The translations under genes were made by a program, and so were the position numbers. A stretch of DNA of 64,000 nucleotides from Streptomyces sp. STR69. Lineage in GTDB: Bacteria > Actinomycetota > Actinomycetes > Streptomycetales > Streptomycetaceae. Positions 8,437-15,809 of this stretch are shown here, piece after piece; the stretch's first letter is position 1, and every line of letters starts with the position of its first letter. Where the stretch lies: NCBI RefSeq assembly GCF_024519455.1, contig NZ_JALJRY010000001.1:136972-200971 (forward strand). Direction: 5' to 3'. The notes under the pieces were generated by a model that had not been told where the DNA came from, ran no database searches, and was given only the letters and a program-made list of their open reading frames with translations.

Positions 8437-9447
8437 ATGCGCCGCTACGGCAAGAACACCGACGAGGACGACATCCGCCAGCGCCCGAACCGCAAGGGCA
8501 ACCGGCCGCGTACGAACATCCGCCCCAAGCACGAGGAGGCGGTCGAGGGCATGGTCCTCACCGTCGACCGGGGCCGCCTGACCTGTCTGGTCGAGGACCG
8601 GGTCGTGATGGCGGTCAAGGCCCGCGAACTGGGCCGGAAGGCGGCGGTGGTCGGCGACCGGGTCGGCATCATCGGCGACCTGTCCGGCGACAAGGACACC
8701 CTCGCCCGCATCATCCGCATCGAGCCGCGCACCTCCGTGCTGCGCCGCACGGCCGACGACGACGACCCGTACGAGCGCGTGGTCGTCGCCAACGCCGACC
8801 AGCTGGCCATCGTCACGGCCCTCGCCGACCCCGAGCCGCGCCCGCGCCTCATCGACCGCTGCCTGGTGGCGGCCTACGACGGCGGCCTCGACCCGCTGCT
8901 CGTCCTGACCAAGTCGGACCTCGCGTCGCCCGACGAACTCCTTGAGCTGTACGGCGCGTTGGGCGTCCCGTACGTCGTGACGAGCCGCGAGGAGCTGGAG
9001 AACGGCAGCGCGGTGGAGCGGGTGCGCAAGCAGCTCGACGGCAAGATCACCGCGTTCGTCGGGCACTCCGGTGTCGGCAAGACGACCCTCGTGAACGCGC
9101 TGGTCTCGCTGGAGCGGCGGCGCAGCACCGGCATCGTCAACGCCGTCACCGGGCGCGGCCGGCACACCACGACCTCGGCACGCGCGATCCCGCTGCCGGA
9201 CGACTCGGGCTGGGTCGTGGACACCCCGGGCGTGCGTTCCTTCGGCCTGCACCACGTGGACCCGTCCCGGGTCATCAAGGCCTTCCCCGACCTGGAGCCC
9301 GGCACGGTCGACTGCCCGCGCGCGTGCAGCCACGACGAGCCGGACTGCGCCCTGGACCAGTGGGTGGCCGACGGCCACGCGGACCCGCAGCGGCTCTATT
9401 CGCTACGGCGGCTGCTGGCCACCCGGGAGCGGACCGAGGGCGACTGA
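8437..9447 (+). CDS. rsgA: Small ribosomal subunit biogenesis GTPase RsgA
   Basis: A 336-aa circularly permuted GTPase (YjeQ/RsgA family) that helps late 30S maturation. Domain order is as expected: an OB-fold (residues about 35-100), then the permuted GTPase with G4 LTKSD (157-161) before the Walker A/G1 GHSGVGKT (209-216) and G3 DTPG (262-265), then a C-terminal zinc site with Cys293, Cys297, His299 and Cys304. Length and motif order fit the family. The ATG follows aroA by 12 nt, so the two are probably co-transcribed. No missing residues. A long basic N-terminal extension (about 30 residues) precedes the OB-fold, as usual in actinobacteria. Confidence 0.96.
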   Translation: MRRYGKNTDEDDIRQRPNRKGNRPRTNIRPKHEEAVEGMVLTVDRGRLTCLVEDRVVMAVKARELGRKAAVVGDRVGIIGDLSGDKDTLARIIRIEPRTSVLRRTADDDDPYERVVVANADQLAIVTALADPEPRPRLIDRCLVAAYDGGLDPLLVLTKSDLASPDELLELYGALGVPYVVTSREELENGSAVERVRKQLDGKITAFVGHSGVGKTTLVNALVSLERRRSTGIVNAVTGRGRHTTTSARAIPLPDDSGWVVDTPGVRSFGLHHVDPSRVIKAFPDLEPGTVDCPRACSHDEPDCALDQWVADGHADPQRLYSLRRLLATRERTEGD

Positions 9448-9493
9448 TCACCGGCTGACCACCGCGTGTTTGTGGGGACTCAAGTTCGGTAAG

Positions 9494-9501
9494 TGCATAA
9501 T
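9494..9501 (+). promoter_or_regulatory. Extended -10 promoter element for the SMR gene
   Basis: TGCATAAT is an extended -10 box. The best upstream -35, TTGTGG, is 20 nt away, which is long. Predicted transcription starts near 9508, leaving a leader of only about 25 nt with a GGGAGGA ribosome site. GTGC-N6-GCAC (9493-9506) is an inverted repeat over the -10, a possible operator. Confidence 0.45.
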
Positions 9502-9533
9502 CGCACCGAGCCGGACAAACGGGAGGACAGCAC

Positions 9534-9857
9534 ATGGCGTGGCTGCTGGTTGTCGTGGCCGGAATTCTGGAGACCGGGTTCGCCGTGTGCCTGAAGCTGT
9601 CGCACGGCTTCACGCGCCTGTGGCCGACGGTCGCCTTCTGCGCCTTCGCCCTGGGCAGCTTCGGTCTCCTCACCCTCTCGCTGCGGAAGCTCGACGTGGG
9701 CCCCGCCTACGCCGTGTGGACCGGCATCGGCGCGGCCGGTACCGCGATCTACGGCATGGTCTTCCTCGGCGACCTGGTGTCGACGCTGAAGCTCGTGTCG
9801 ATCAGCTTCGTCATCGTCGGCGTGATCGGACTCCAGCTGTCCGGTTCCGCGCACTGA
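9534..9857 (+). CDS. Small multidrug resistance (SMR) family exporter, SugE/Gdx-like
   Basis: A 107-aa protein with four hydrophobic helices spanning nearly its whole length, the standard SMR size. The essential membrane glutamate is present at residue 13 in GILETGFAVCLKLS, and GFTRLWPT after helix 1 is typical of the SugE/Gdx branch rather than EmrE. Helix 4 (VSISFVIVGVIGLQLSG) is the dimerisation helix. Known of the subfamily: Gdx proteins export guanidinium and small quaternary cations in exchange for protons as antiparallel dimers. Only one SMR gene is present, so a homodimer is expected. It converges on a TetR gene with a 2-nt gap; whether that regulator controls it cannot be told. No guanidine riboswitch is convincing in the short leader. 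Confidence 0.88.
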   Translation: MAWLLVVVAGILETGFAVCLKLSHGFTRLWPTVAFCAFALGSFGLLTLSLRKLDVGPAYAVWTGIGAAGTAIYGMVFLGDLVSTLKLVSISFVIVGVIGLQLSGSAH

Positions 9858-9859
9858 GG

Positions 9860-10465
9860 CTATTTGGCCGCGCCCAGCGCGCTGCGCACCAGTTCGCCGA
9901 CGCCGCCCTCACCAGGTGGCGCCGCCACGCAGGACAGGGCGAGCCGCACGACGAGTTCGCAGGAGCGGGTCAGGTCGGCGGTGTCCGGCCGGGCCGGGCC
10001 GGGCCCCGCGAGCGCGGCCACGGCACGGTCGCGGACGACGGCCACGAAGTCACCGGGCGAGGGCAGCGGTCCGTCCGCCCGGCGCTGTGCCGGTACGGCG
10101 GAGGAGGACGGCACCGCGGACAGGGTCGGTGAGGGCAGCCGTTCGCTCCAGCAGCCGGTGAGCATGGCCCGTACCAGCGCGTTCTCGCGGGCCGCCGACG
10201 CGGTCCACTCGGCGGTCGCGGTCAGCCGCTCACGGGCGTCGGCATGGGCGCCGAGGGCCCGGTCGACGCCGACGAGATAGCCGTCGGCCTCCCTTCTGAC
10301 CAGCGCTCGCGCGAGCCCCTCCTTGCTGCCGAACTCGTTGTACAGCGTCTGCCGGGACACTCCGGCCGCGGCGGCCACGTCCACCATCCGTACGGTGGAC
10401 CAGGACCTGCGTGCCAGCGCCGTATAGGCGGCGTCCAACAGGGATTCCCGCGCTGCAGGCATCAT
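9860..10465 (-). CDS. TetR family transcriptional regulator
   Basis: A 201-aa regulator starting MMPAARESLLDAAY, with GGGAGGCGA just upstream; longer in-frame extensions lack a ribosome site. The N-terminal helix-turn-helix is readable at residues about 25-55 (VRMVDVAAAAGVSRQTLYNEFGSKEGLARALV). The C-terminal ligand domain is unspecific and carries a proline/serine-rich stretch (about 115-145). Its coding end abuts the SMR exporter end and its promoter region (226 nt) is shared divergently with hisN. TetR proteins usually repress adjacent genes in response to a small ligand; autoregulation or control of hisN are possible, and control of the convergent exporter would need a site at 9480-9530. 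Confidence 0.87.
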   Translation of the reverse strand: MMPAARESLLDAAYTALARRSWSTVRMVDVAAAAGVSRQTLYNEFGSKEGLARALVRREADGYLVGVDRALGAHADARERLTATAEWTASAARENALVRAMLTGCWSERLPSPTLSAVPSSSAVPAQRRADGPLPSPGDFVAVVRDRAVAALAGPGPARPDTADLTRSCELVVRLALSCVAAPPGEGGVGELVRSALGAAK

Positions 10466-10691
10466 TCGCCTCCCGGGGACGAGCGGCTCTGCGCCCAGAT
10501 TTGACGCGCACGGGAGCACTGTCAAGGGTTCGCGGCTGCGCCGGGGGGCGCACTTCGGCCATTGCGCGCGGGAGTTGGGCCGGTCGCCGTGGGTCGGGGC
10601 CGGCCGGGGCGCTCTCCTGGAGGCTCCCACCTCCCGTTTCGCCCACCGGACCCTGTAGCCCCGCGCCGACCCCTGAAGATACGGTTCACGC

Positions 10692-11492
10692 ATGGCCGAC
10701 TATCACGATGACCTGCGCCTCGCCCACGTCCTCGCGGACGCCGCCGACGCCGCGACGACCGCCCGGTTCAAGGCGCTCGATCTCAAGGTCGAGACCAAGC
10801 CGGACATGACTCCGGTCAGCGAGGCGGACAAGGCCGCCGAGGAACTCATCCGCGGCCATCTGCAGCGCGCCCGCCCGCGTGACGCGGTCATCGGCGAGGA
10901 GTACGGCGTCGAGGGCACCGGCCCCCGCCGCTGGGTGATCGACCCGATCGACGGCACCAAGAACTACGTGCGCGGCGTCCCGGTGTGGGCCACGCTGATC
11001 TCCCTGACGGAGGCGGCGGAGGGCGGCTACCAGCCCGTCGTCGGCCTGGTCTCCGCGCCCGCGCTGGGCCGCCGCTGGTGGGCCGCGAAGGGCCACGGCG
11101 CCTACACCGGGCGCAGCCTGTCCTCCGCGTCCCGGCTGCGCGTCTCCCAGGTCTCGAAGCTGACGGACGCCTCCTTCGCGTACTCCTCGCTCACCGGCTG
11201 GGAGGACCAGGGCCGCCTCGGCGGCTTCCTGGACCTGACCCGCGAGGTGTGGCGCACGCGCGCGTACGGCGACTTCTGGCCCTACATGATGGTCGCCGAG
11301 GGCTCCGTCGACATCTGCGCCGAACCCGAACTCTCCCTGTGGGACATGGCCGCCAACGCGATCATCGTCACCGAGGCCGGCGGCACCTTCACGGGCCTCG
11401 ACGGCCGCCCGGGCCCGCACAGCGGCAACGCGGCGGCGTCGAACGGCATCCTGCACGACGAGTTCCTGGGGTATCTCAACATGCGCTACTGA
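10692..11492 (+). CDS. hisN: Histidinol-phosphatase (inositol monophosphatase family)
   Basis: A 266-aa member of the IMPase-like histidinol-phosphatases of actinobacteria (HisN), which removes phosphate from L-histidinol phosphate, the step before histidinol dehydrogenase. Metal-site residues are visible: Glu69-Glu70 in VIGEEYG, DPIDGTKN at 84-91, and the second Asp in LSLWDMAANAIIVTEAGG. Length fits. An inositol monophosphatase or other sugar-phosphatase role cannot be excluded from sequence alone, but the short N-terminus and KNYVRG/WATLISL match what I recall of Streptomyces HisN. It stands alone, 150 nt before the CBS-domain gene, and shares its upstream region with the TetR gene. Confidence 0.86.
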   Translation: MADYHDDLRLAHVLADAADAATTARFKALDLKVETKPDMTPVSEADKAAEELIRGHLQRARPRDAVIGEEYGVEGTGPRRWVIDPIDGTKNYVRGVPVWATLISLTEAAEGGYQPVVGLVSAPALGRRWWAAKGHGAYTGRSLSSASRLRVSQVSKLTDASFAYSSLTGWEDQGRLGGFLDLTREVWRTRAYGDFWPYMMVAEGSVDICAEPELSLWDMAANAIIVTEAGGTFTGLDGRPGPHSGNAAASNGILHDEFLGYLNMRY

Positions 11493-11644
11493 GCACCACG
11501 GGACGCCTGCACACGCCCCCAACCGAGCGCGCGCGCCCTCTTGTTGACCCGTGCTTTACCTGCGACTCTGAGAGTCCCCCCACTTGTGAACTTGTGAATC
11601 CGGTAACTATCGGACCCGGATTCCCTAGGAGGTGGCCTCATCCC

Positions 11645-12037
11645 ATGCTGGTCCGCGACGCCATGAGCACGGTGGTCCTCACCATCGGCCCCGCCCACAC
11701 CCTCCGCCAGGCAGCCGCCCTGATGTCCTCGCGCCATGTCGGCGCGGCCGTGGTCCTCGATCCGGACGCCGGCGGCATCGGCATCCTCACCGAACGGGAC
11801 ATCCTCAACTCGCTCGGCAAGGGCCAGAACCCGGACACCGAGCGCGCCCACGCCCACACCACCACCGACGTCGTGTTCGCCACCCCGGCCTGGACCCTGG
11901 AGGACGCGGCGAGCGCGATGGCCCACGGCGGCTTCCGCCATCTCATCGTCCTGGAACGCGCCGAGCCCGCGGGCATCGTCTCGGTCCGCGACATCATCCG
12001 CTGCTGGGCGCCCGCACGGCAGCAGGTACCGGCCTGA
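11645..12037 (+). CDS. Two-CBS-domain protein
   Basis: A 130-aa protein made almost entirely of a CBS pair. The first CBS runs from MLVRDAMSTVVLTIGP to GILTERDILNSLG and the second from TTDVVFATPAWTLEDA to GIVSVRDIIRCW; both carry the D-x-x-x TERD/SVRD end motif typical of nucleotide-binding CBS modules. The ATG has a strong AGGAGGTGG ribosome site. Bateman modules bind adenine nucleotides and regulate partners, but a stand-alone pair gives no hint of the partner. An inverted repeat (GAATCCGG...CCGGATTC, 11597-11624) lies in the leader. The next gene, Fur-family, seems to have its own promoter. Confidence 0.9.
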   Translation: MLVRDAMSTVVLTIGPAHTLRQAAALMSSRHVGAAVVLDPDAGGIGILTERDILNSLGKGQNPDTERAHAHTTTDVVFATPAWTLEDAASAMAHGGFRHLIVLERAEPAGIVSVRDIIRCWAPARQQVPA

Positions 12038-12054
12038 CGACCGCGCCAGCCCGG

Positions 12055-12069
12055 TTGGATCCAGTCCAA
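12055..12069. promoter_or_regulatory. Inverted repeat TTGGA-N5-TCCAA upstream of the Fur gene
   Basis: A perfect 5-bp inverted repeat spaced by 5 nt, 66 nt before the Fur-family start and about 30 nt upstream of its likely -35. Position and symmetry fit an operator, perhaps autoregulatory. No family box match is claimed. Confidence 0.4.
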
Positions 12070-12097
12070 ATCCAGCAGAACTCCAAAGTCACACCCA

Positions 12098-12127
12098 TTC
12101 GGGAACTGGTCACGTTGCTGTTAGGCT
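12098..12127 (+). promoter_or_regulatory. Predicted promoter of the Fur-family gene (leaderless transcript)
   Basis: TTCGGG-N18-TAGGCT. The -10 is only 7 nt from the ATG at 12135, and no ribosome-binding site precedes that ATG, so the mRNA probably starts at or one base before the start codon. Confidence 0.5.
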
Positions 12128-12134
12128 GGCCTGC

Positions 12135-12551
12135 ATGAGTGACCTTCTGGAGCGGCTGCGCGGACGCGGATGGCGGATGACCGCACAGCGGCGCGTCGTG
12201 GCCGAAGTGCTCGACGGCGACCACGTCCACCTGACCGCCGACGAGGTCCACTCCCGCGCCGTGGCCAAGCTGCCCGAGATCTCCCGGGCGACGGTCTACA
12301 ACACCCTCGGCGAGCTGGTCTCCCTCGGCGAGGTCCTCGAAGTCGCCACGGACAAGCGGGCCAAGCGCTACGACCCGAACGCGCACAGCCCGCACCACCA
12401 CCTGGTCTGCGCCAACTGCGGCCAGATCCGTGACGTCCACCCCGGCGGGAACCCCCTCGCCGACCTCCCCGACTCGGAGCGCTTCGGCTTCACGGTCTCG
12501 GACGTCGAGGTGACATACCGCGGGCTGTGCCCGAACTGCGCGAGCGCATAG
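12135..12551 (+). CDS. Fur-family metalloregulator, CatR/PerR-like
   Basis: A 138-aa ferric-uptake-regulator family protein. The winged helix covers residues 1-80 (RMTAQRRVVAEVL, EISRATVYNTLGELVSLG). HHHLVCANCGQ gives the regulatory metal ligands plus the first structural zinc pair (Cys92, Cys95); the second pair is Cys132 and Cys135 in CPNC. Both zinc pairs intact suggest a PerR/CatR- or Zur-like fold. From its place among S. coelicolor orthologues I think it corresponds to the protein called CatR, a peroxide-sensing catalase repressor; that assignment is from memory. No catalase gene is adjacent here. The likely transcript is leaderless, and an inverted repeat upstream may be its own operator. 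Confidence 0.85.
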   Translation: MSDLLERLRGRGWRMTAQRRVVAEVLDGDHVHLTADEVHSRAVAKLPEISRATVYNTLGELVSLGEVLEVATDKRAKRYDPNAHSPHHHLVCANCGQIRDVHPGGNPLADLPDSERFGFTVSDVEVTYRGLCPNCASA

Positions 12552-12567
12552 CACGTCCTCCCACCGG

Positions 12568-12598
12568 CCCCGGCATCCGTTCGACACGGACGCCGGGG
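12568..12598 (+). terminator. Terminator hairpin after the Fur gene
   Basis: A 13-position stem with one mismatch, a 5-nt loop, then CTTTGTG, 16 nt past the Fur stop codon. Confidence 0.75.
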
Positions 12599-12627
12599 CT
12601 TTGTGCTGTCTACAGGCTTCCCGAAAC

Positions 12628-12640
12628 TGACGGTCCGTCA
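12628..12640. promoter_or_regulatory. Palindrome TGACGGTCCGTCA upstream of the ABC operon
   Basis: A perfect 13-bp palindrome followed by TATCG, 69 nt before the transporter start. The core TGACGG/CCGTCA recurs, as far as I remember, in Streptomyces promoters, often near acyl-CoA genes. It could be an operator overlapping the promoter; the regulator is unknown. Confidence 0.45.
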
Positions 12641-12708
12641 TATCGTCGTGCGGCACCCCCCACCCCCACCCGTACTGACACCCGTACCGAACTCCGCAAG
12701 GAGCAACC

Positions 12709-13476
12709 GTGGGAGCCCCGCACCCAAAACTCCACGCCACCCAATTGACCCGCGCCTTCGGCCGCGCCCCGCACCGGGTCCACGCCCTCGGCCCGCTCGA
12801 ACTCACCGTCGCCCCCGGCGAGTTCGTCTGCCTGGTCGGTCCGTCCGGCTGCGGAAAATCCACCCTCCTCCGCATCGCCGCGGGCCTGCTGCGCCCCAGC
12901 ACGGGCACCCTGGAGATCCGCACGAAGAGCCCCCGCCCGGCGGCCATGATCTTCCAGGACTACGGCATCTACGACTGGAAGTCGGTCCGCGCCAACGTCC
13001 GTTTCGGCCTGGACATCCAGCGCGTCCCGCGCCGCGAGGCCAACGCCCGTGCCGACGAGTGGCTGACCCGCATGGGCCTCGACGACTTCGCGCGCGCCTA
13101 CCCCGCGACCCTCTCCGGCGGCATGCGCCAACGGGTCGCCATCGCCCGCGCACTCGCCGTAGAACCCGAACTCCTGCTGATGGACGAGCCGTTCGCCGCC
13201 CTCGACGCCCAGCTCCGCACGATCCTCCAGGACGAACTGCTGGAGATCACCCAGGCGTTGCGCACCACGACCCTCTTCATCACGCACAGCCTGGAGGAGG
13301 CGCTCGTGCTCGGCGACCGCGTGCTGGTGATGTCCGCGCGCCCGGGCCGGATCATCGCCGAACACCGTCCGCCGTTCCCGCGCCCACGCACCGGCGACAT
13401 CCGCGACACCCCCGAATTCACCGCCCTGAAGAGCGAGTTGTGGGAACTGCTGCGCAAGGAGGCGGTGCCCGCATGA
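12709..13476 (+). CDS. ABC transporter ATPase, NitT/TauT family
   Basis: A 255-aa ATP-binding subunit. Walker A is GPSGCGKST, the Q-loop is IFQDYGIYDWKSV, the signature is LSGGMRQRVAIARAL, Walker B is LLMDEPFAALD, and the H-loop is FITHSLEEAL. The Q-loop wording and short C-terminus are typical of nitrate/sulfonate/taurine/thiamine-precursor ATPases. The GTG start follows AAGGAG. It overlaps the permease start by 4 nt (ATGA), so the three-gene operon ATPase-permease-binding protein is translationally coupled. Substrate cannot be read; nothing in the upstream region resembles a TPP or other riboswitch. Confidence 0.93.
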   Translation: MGAPHPKLHATQLTRAFGRAPHRVHALGPLELTVAPGEFVCLVGPSGCGKSTLLRIAAGLLRPSTGTLEIRTKSPRPAAMIFQDYGIYDWKSVRANVRFGLDIQRVPRREANARADEWLTRMGLDDFARAYPATLSGGMRQRVAIARALAVEPELLLMDEPFAALDAQLRTILQDELLEITQALRTTTLFITHSLEEALVLGDRVLVMSARPGRIIAEHRPPFPRPRTGDIRDTPEFTALKSELWELLRKEAVPA

Positions 13477-14336
13477 CCACGATCGCCCCCGACCGCGAGG
13501 AATCGGTCCTGGTCCGCCGCCCCGGCCCGCACGAACTCCATCCGATACGCACCCACCGTCGGCGGCGCGCACTGGAACTGTCCCTCGCCGTGGCCGTACC
13601 GCTCGCCCTGATCCTGTGGTGGCAACTGGCCGCCACCCAGGGCTGGATCGACCCCCGCGTCTACCCGGCCCCCTCCACGATCCTCTCCGACGGCTGGGAC
13701 CGGGCCACCGCCGGCGACCTGTGGCCGGACGTGTGGGCCACCACCCGGCGCGTCCTGGGCGGCTACACGATCGGTACGGCGGCCGGCTACGCCCTCGGCC
13801 TGCTGATGGGCTCCCTCTCCCTCGTCCGGGCCGCGCTGGAACCGCTGTTGGACGCCCTGTACGTCGTACCGAAACTGGCTCTACTGCCGATCTTCCTGAA
13901 CATGTTCGGCCTGGGCGAGGGCCCCCAACTGGCCCTGGTGGCCGCCACGGTGTTCTTCTTCGTGTGGATCTCGACGATGTCGGCGGTCATCGCGATCCCC
14001 TCCGGACATCGCGACGCGGGCCAGGTCTTCGGCGTCTCCCCCTGGCAGATGTTCCGCCATGTCCTGCTGCCCGCCTCCCTCCCCGCGGTCCTGGTGGGCG
14101 CGCGGATCGCGGCGGGCGTGGCCGTCCTGGTCATCGTCGCCTCGGAACAGATCGCCGCGACGAACGGCCTGGGCCATCTGATCTTCGACTCCCGCGCGCT
14201 GTTCGAGAACGACGTGATGTTCGTCGGCATCGTGTGCGTCGCGGTCCTGGGTGTCGTCTTCTCCGAACTGGTGCGTGTGGCAGGCCGGTTGCTCACACCG
14301 TGGGCACCGCGGGACCGTGGACGGGGGCAGTCATGA
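13473..14336 (+). CDS. ABC transporter permease, NitT/TauT family
   Basis: A 287-aa inner-membrane permease with about six helices. The N-terminal 35 residues are cytoplasmic and basic. The EAA-type coupling loop is visible as SGHRDAGQVFGVSPWQMFRHVLLPASLPAVLVG, the standard form in SsuC/TauC/NrtB-like permeases that form homodimers. The start codon overlaps the ATPase stop and its own stop overlaps the binding protein start (ATGA both times). Together with its neighbours it imports an anion or small organic molecule across the membrane. Confidence 0.93.
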   Translation: MTTIAPDREESVLVRRPGPHELHPIRTHRRRRALELSLAVAVPLALILWWQLAATQGWIDPRVYPAPSTILSDGWDRATAGDLWPDVWATTRRVLGGYTIGTAAGYALGLLMGSLSLVRAALEPLLDALYVVPKLALLPIFLNMFGLGEGPQLALVAATVFFFVWISTMSAVIAIPSGHRDAGQVFGVSPWQMFRHVLLPASLPAVLVGARIAAGVAVLVIVASEQIAATNGLGHLIFDSRALFENDVMFVGIVCVAVLGVVFSELVRVAGRLLTPWAPRDRGRGQS

Positions 14337-15475
14337 GCAGGCGTGCGTACGGTGCGGTGGTCGTCGTGGCGGCGGTGTTGGTGTCGGCGGGCTGCTCGTC
14401 GAAGTACTCGGACGACTCCGGGGCTTCGGGCGCGACCGTGGGCAACCGCGCCATCAAGCCCGTGGAGGGCTGCGGCAAGTCGTCCTGGACGGACCCGGCG
14501 GACCTCTCCCCCACCCGCGTCCCGGCCCGCTGTCTGCCGCTCGCCCCCTCCGCGCAGCCCCTCCCCAAGACCCGGAAGGTGACGATCGCGACCGGAACAC
14601 TGAGCGCGGAGTATGTCGCCCCGCTCGAAGTCGCCCTGGACAAGGGCGAGTTCAAGGAGGAGGGCCTGGACGTCACGCTCAAGGTGCTGCCGACCCCGGA
14701 CGCGCTCCCCCTTCTCGCAAAGGGGGACATCGACGCGATGTGGGCGGCCCCGGAGGCGGCCGTCATGAACGGCGTCGAGGGCGGCTTCGACATCAAGTGG
14801 GTCGCCGGGAACTTCTCACCCGGCCCCGGGTCGAAGAGCGGTCTGTGGGTGAAGCTGAAGAAGGGCGAGGCGGCGGCGGACGTCCGGATGGCGGGCCGCA
14901 GGATGGGCACGATGATCGGCAAGGGCTCGGTGATCGCATACCCCATGGAGAAGGCCCTCGCGACCCACGGCGGCGGCCTCGACAAGATCCGGTACCAACA
15001 GCTCGGTTCGGCCGACGTCCTCACCGCCCTCCAGAACGGCGGCGTCGACTCCGCCTGGCTCCTGGACCCGGTCTGGCGCAAGGTCGACGGCAACCCCCAG
15101 TACGCCTTCCTGGGCGGCCAGCCCCTCGGCGAGCCCCTGGGCGGCATGCTGTACGGCCGCAGCCTCCTGCACGACGACGTGGACGCCGGCGTGGCCCTCC
15201 TCCGGGCCTACATCCGCACGGTGAACACGTACTTCGCGGGCGACTACAAGAGCGACCCCACCTTCGTCGCGTACCTCGCGAAGCTCCTGAAGACGGACGA
15301 GACGGTCCTGAAGTCGACCCCGTCGCTCACCATGGACTGGGAGATCCGCGCGGGAACGACGACACGATTGCAGGCCGCTTACAAGGCAGCAGGGGTGTCG
15401 AAGGGAGCTGCACTCCCGGAGTCACGGACCGTGGACCGCTCGCTGTACGAGGAGGCGGTGGGCCACCAGCCGTAG
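14333..15475 (+). CDS. ABC transporter substrate-binding lipoprotein, NMT1/SsuA-like
   Basis: A 380-aa secreted lipoprotein: signal peptide with lipobox VSAGC (Cys21). The mature protein has the two-lobe type II binding fold of the NitT/TauT group: RKVTIATGTLSAEYVAPLEVALDKGEFKEEG at the first strand and helix, GDIDAMWAAPEAAVMNG, and a second lobe with GTMIGKGSVIAYPMEKAL. A Cys-containing pre-domain region (about 45-75, GCGKSSW...ARCLPL) precedes the fold. Ligands of the family include sulfonates, nitrate and pyrimidine thiamine precursors; I cannot choose. Last gene of the operon, ending at a strong terminator. Confidence 0.9.
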   Translation: MSRRAYGAVVVVAAVLVSAGCSSKYSDDSGASGATVGNRAIKPVEGCGKSSWTDPADLSPTRVPARCLPLAPSAQPLPKTRKVTIATGTLSAEYVAPLEVALDKGEFKEEGLDVTLKVLPTPDALPLLAKGDIDAMWAAPEAAVMNGVEGGFDIKWVAGNFSPGPGSKSGLWVKLKKGEAAADVRMAGRRMGTMIGKGSVIAYPMEKALATHGGGLDKIRYQQLGSADVLTALQNGGVDSAWLLDPVWRKVDGNPQYAFLGGQPLGEPLGGMLYGRSLLHDDVDAGVALLRAYIRTVNTYFAGDYKSDPTFVAYLAKLLKTDETVLKSTPSLTMDWEIRAGTTTRLQAAYKAAGVSKGAALPESRTVDRSLYEEAVGHQP

Positions 15476-15480
15476 AAACA

Positions 15481-15516
15481 CCGAGGGCCGGAACCCTTTC
15501 GGATTCCGGCCCTCGG
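15481..15516. terminator. Bidirectional terminator between the ABC operon and tRNA-fMet
   Basis: A perfect 13-bp GC-rich stem with a 10-nt loop lies 5 nt after the binding-protein stop and 7 nt after the 3' end of the opposite-strand tRNA. It can serve both. Confidence 0.85.
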
Positions 15517-15523
15517 CCTTCAG

Positions 15524-15597
15524 TAGCGGGGACAGGATTTGAACCTGCGACCTCTGGGTTATGAGCCCAGCGAGCTACCGAGCTGCTCCACCCCGCG
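15524..15597 (-). tRNA. Initiator tRNA-Met (CAU), copy 1
   Basis: A 74-nt gene without encoded CCA. The anticodon loop is CTCATAA with the three G-C pairs of the anticodon stem (GGG/CCC) that mark initiators, and the first acceptor position is an unpaired C opposite T, another initiator hallmark. The T-arm GGTTCAAATCC is canonical. It is identical to the second copy at 18002-18075. The flank CCCCGCGCCGTTG continues the similarity for a few bases. Confidence 0.96.
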
Positions 15598-15688
15598 CCG
15601 TTGAATGCAACGTTACGTCAGCGGTACAGCAAGAAGCAAATCGTTTAACAGCGCAGGTCAGCGCCCTTCACTTCGCAGCCCGGTCCGG

Positions 15689-15780
15689 CACCGCCCAGCC
15701 CGTCCGGCGTTTGAGGACGAGGCCGTCCAGGCCGAAGCAGGGGTCTGGGGGCGGCAGCCCCCAGGGACGGGACGGATAGG
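15689..15780. repeat. Streptomyces dispersed intergenic repeat (type 2)
   Basis: The 212 nt between the tRNA and the Sel1 gene hold no gene. It contains GTCCGGCGTTTGAGGACGAG followed by a GGCCGTCCAGGCC hairpin and CTGGGGGCGGCAGCCCCCAG. I recognise this series as a very common Streptomyces intergenic repeat (from memory). It may act as a transcription stop or be a non-autonomous element. Confidence 0.7.
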
Positions 15781-15809
15781 GGCGGCGGGGGCGAAAAACA
15801 CGCCCACCC

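Noticed and set aside
7528..9378. A 616-codon minus-strand open frame across aroA and rsgA
   Set aside because: It opposes two well-supported enzyme genes and has a repetitive Arg/Val/Gly composition without domains.
9447..9534. Guanidine-III type riboswitch before the SMR gene (GGACAAACGGG resembles part of the motif)
   Set aside because: No matching upstream pseudoknot strand, and the extended -10 at 9494-9501 leaves only about 25 nt of leader.
12551..12709. TPP or other riboswitch upstream of the NitT/TauT operon
   Set aside because: No conserved thi-box core; the only structure is the Fur terminator and a 13-bp palindrome.
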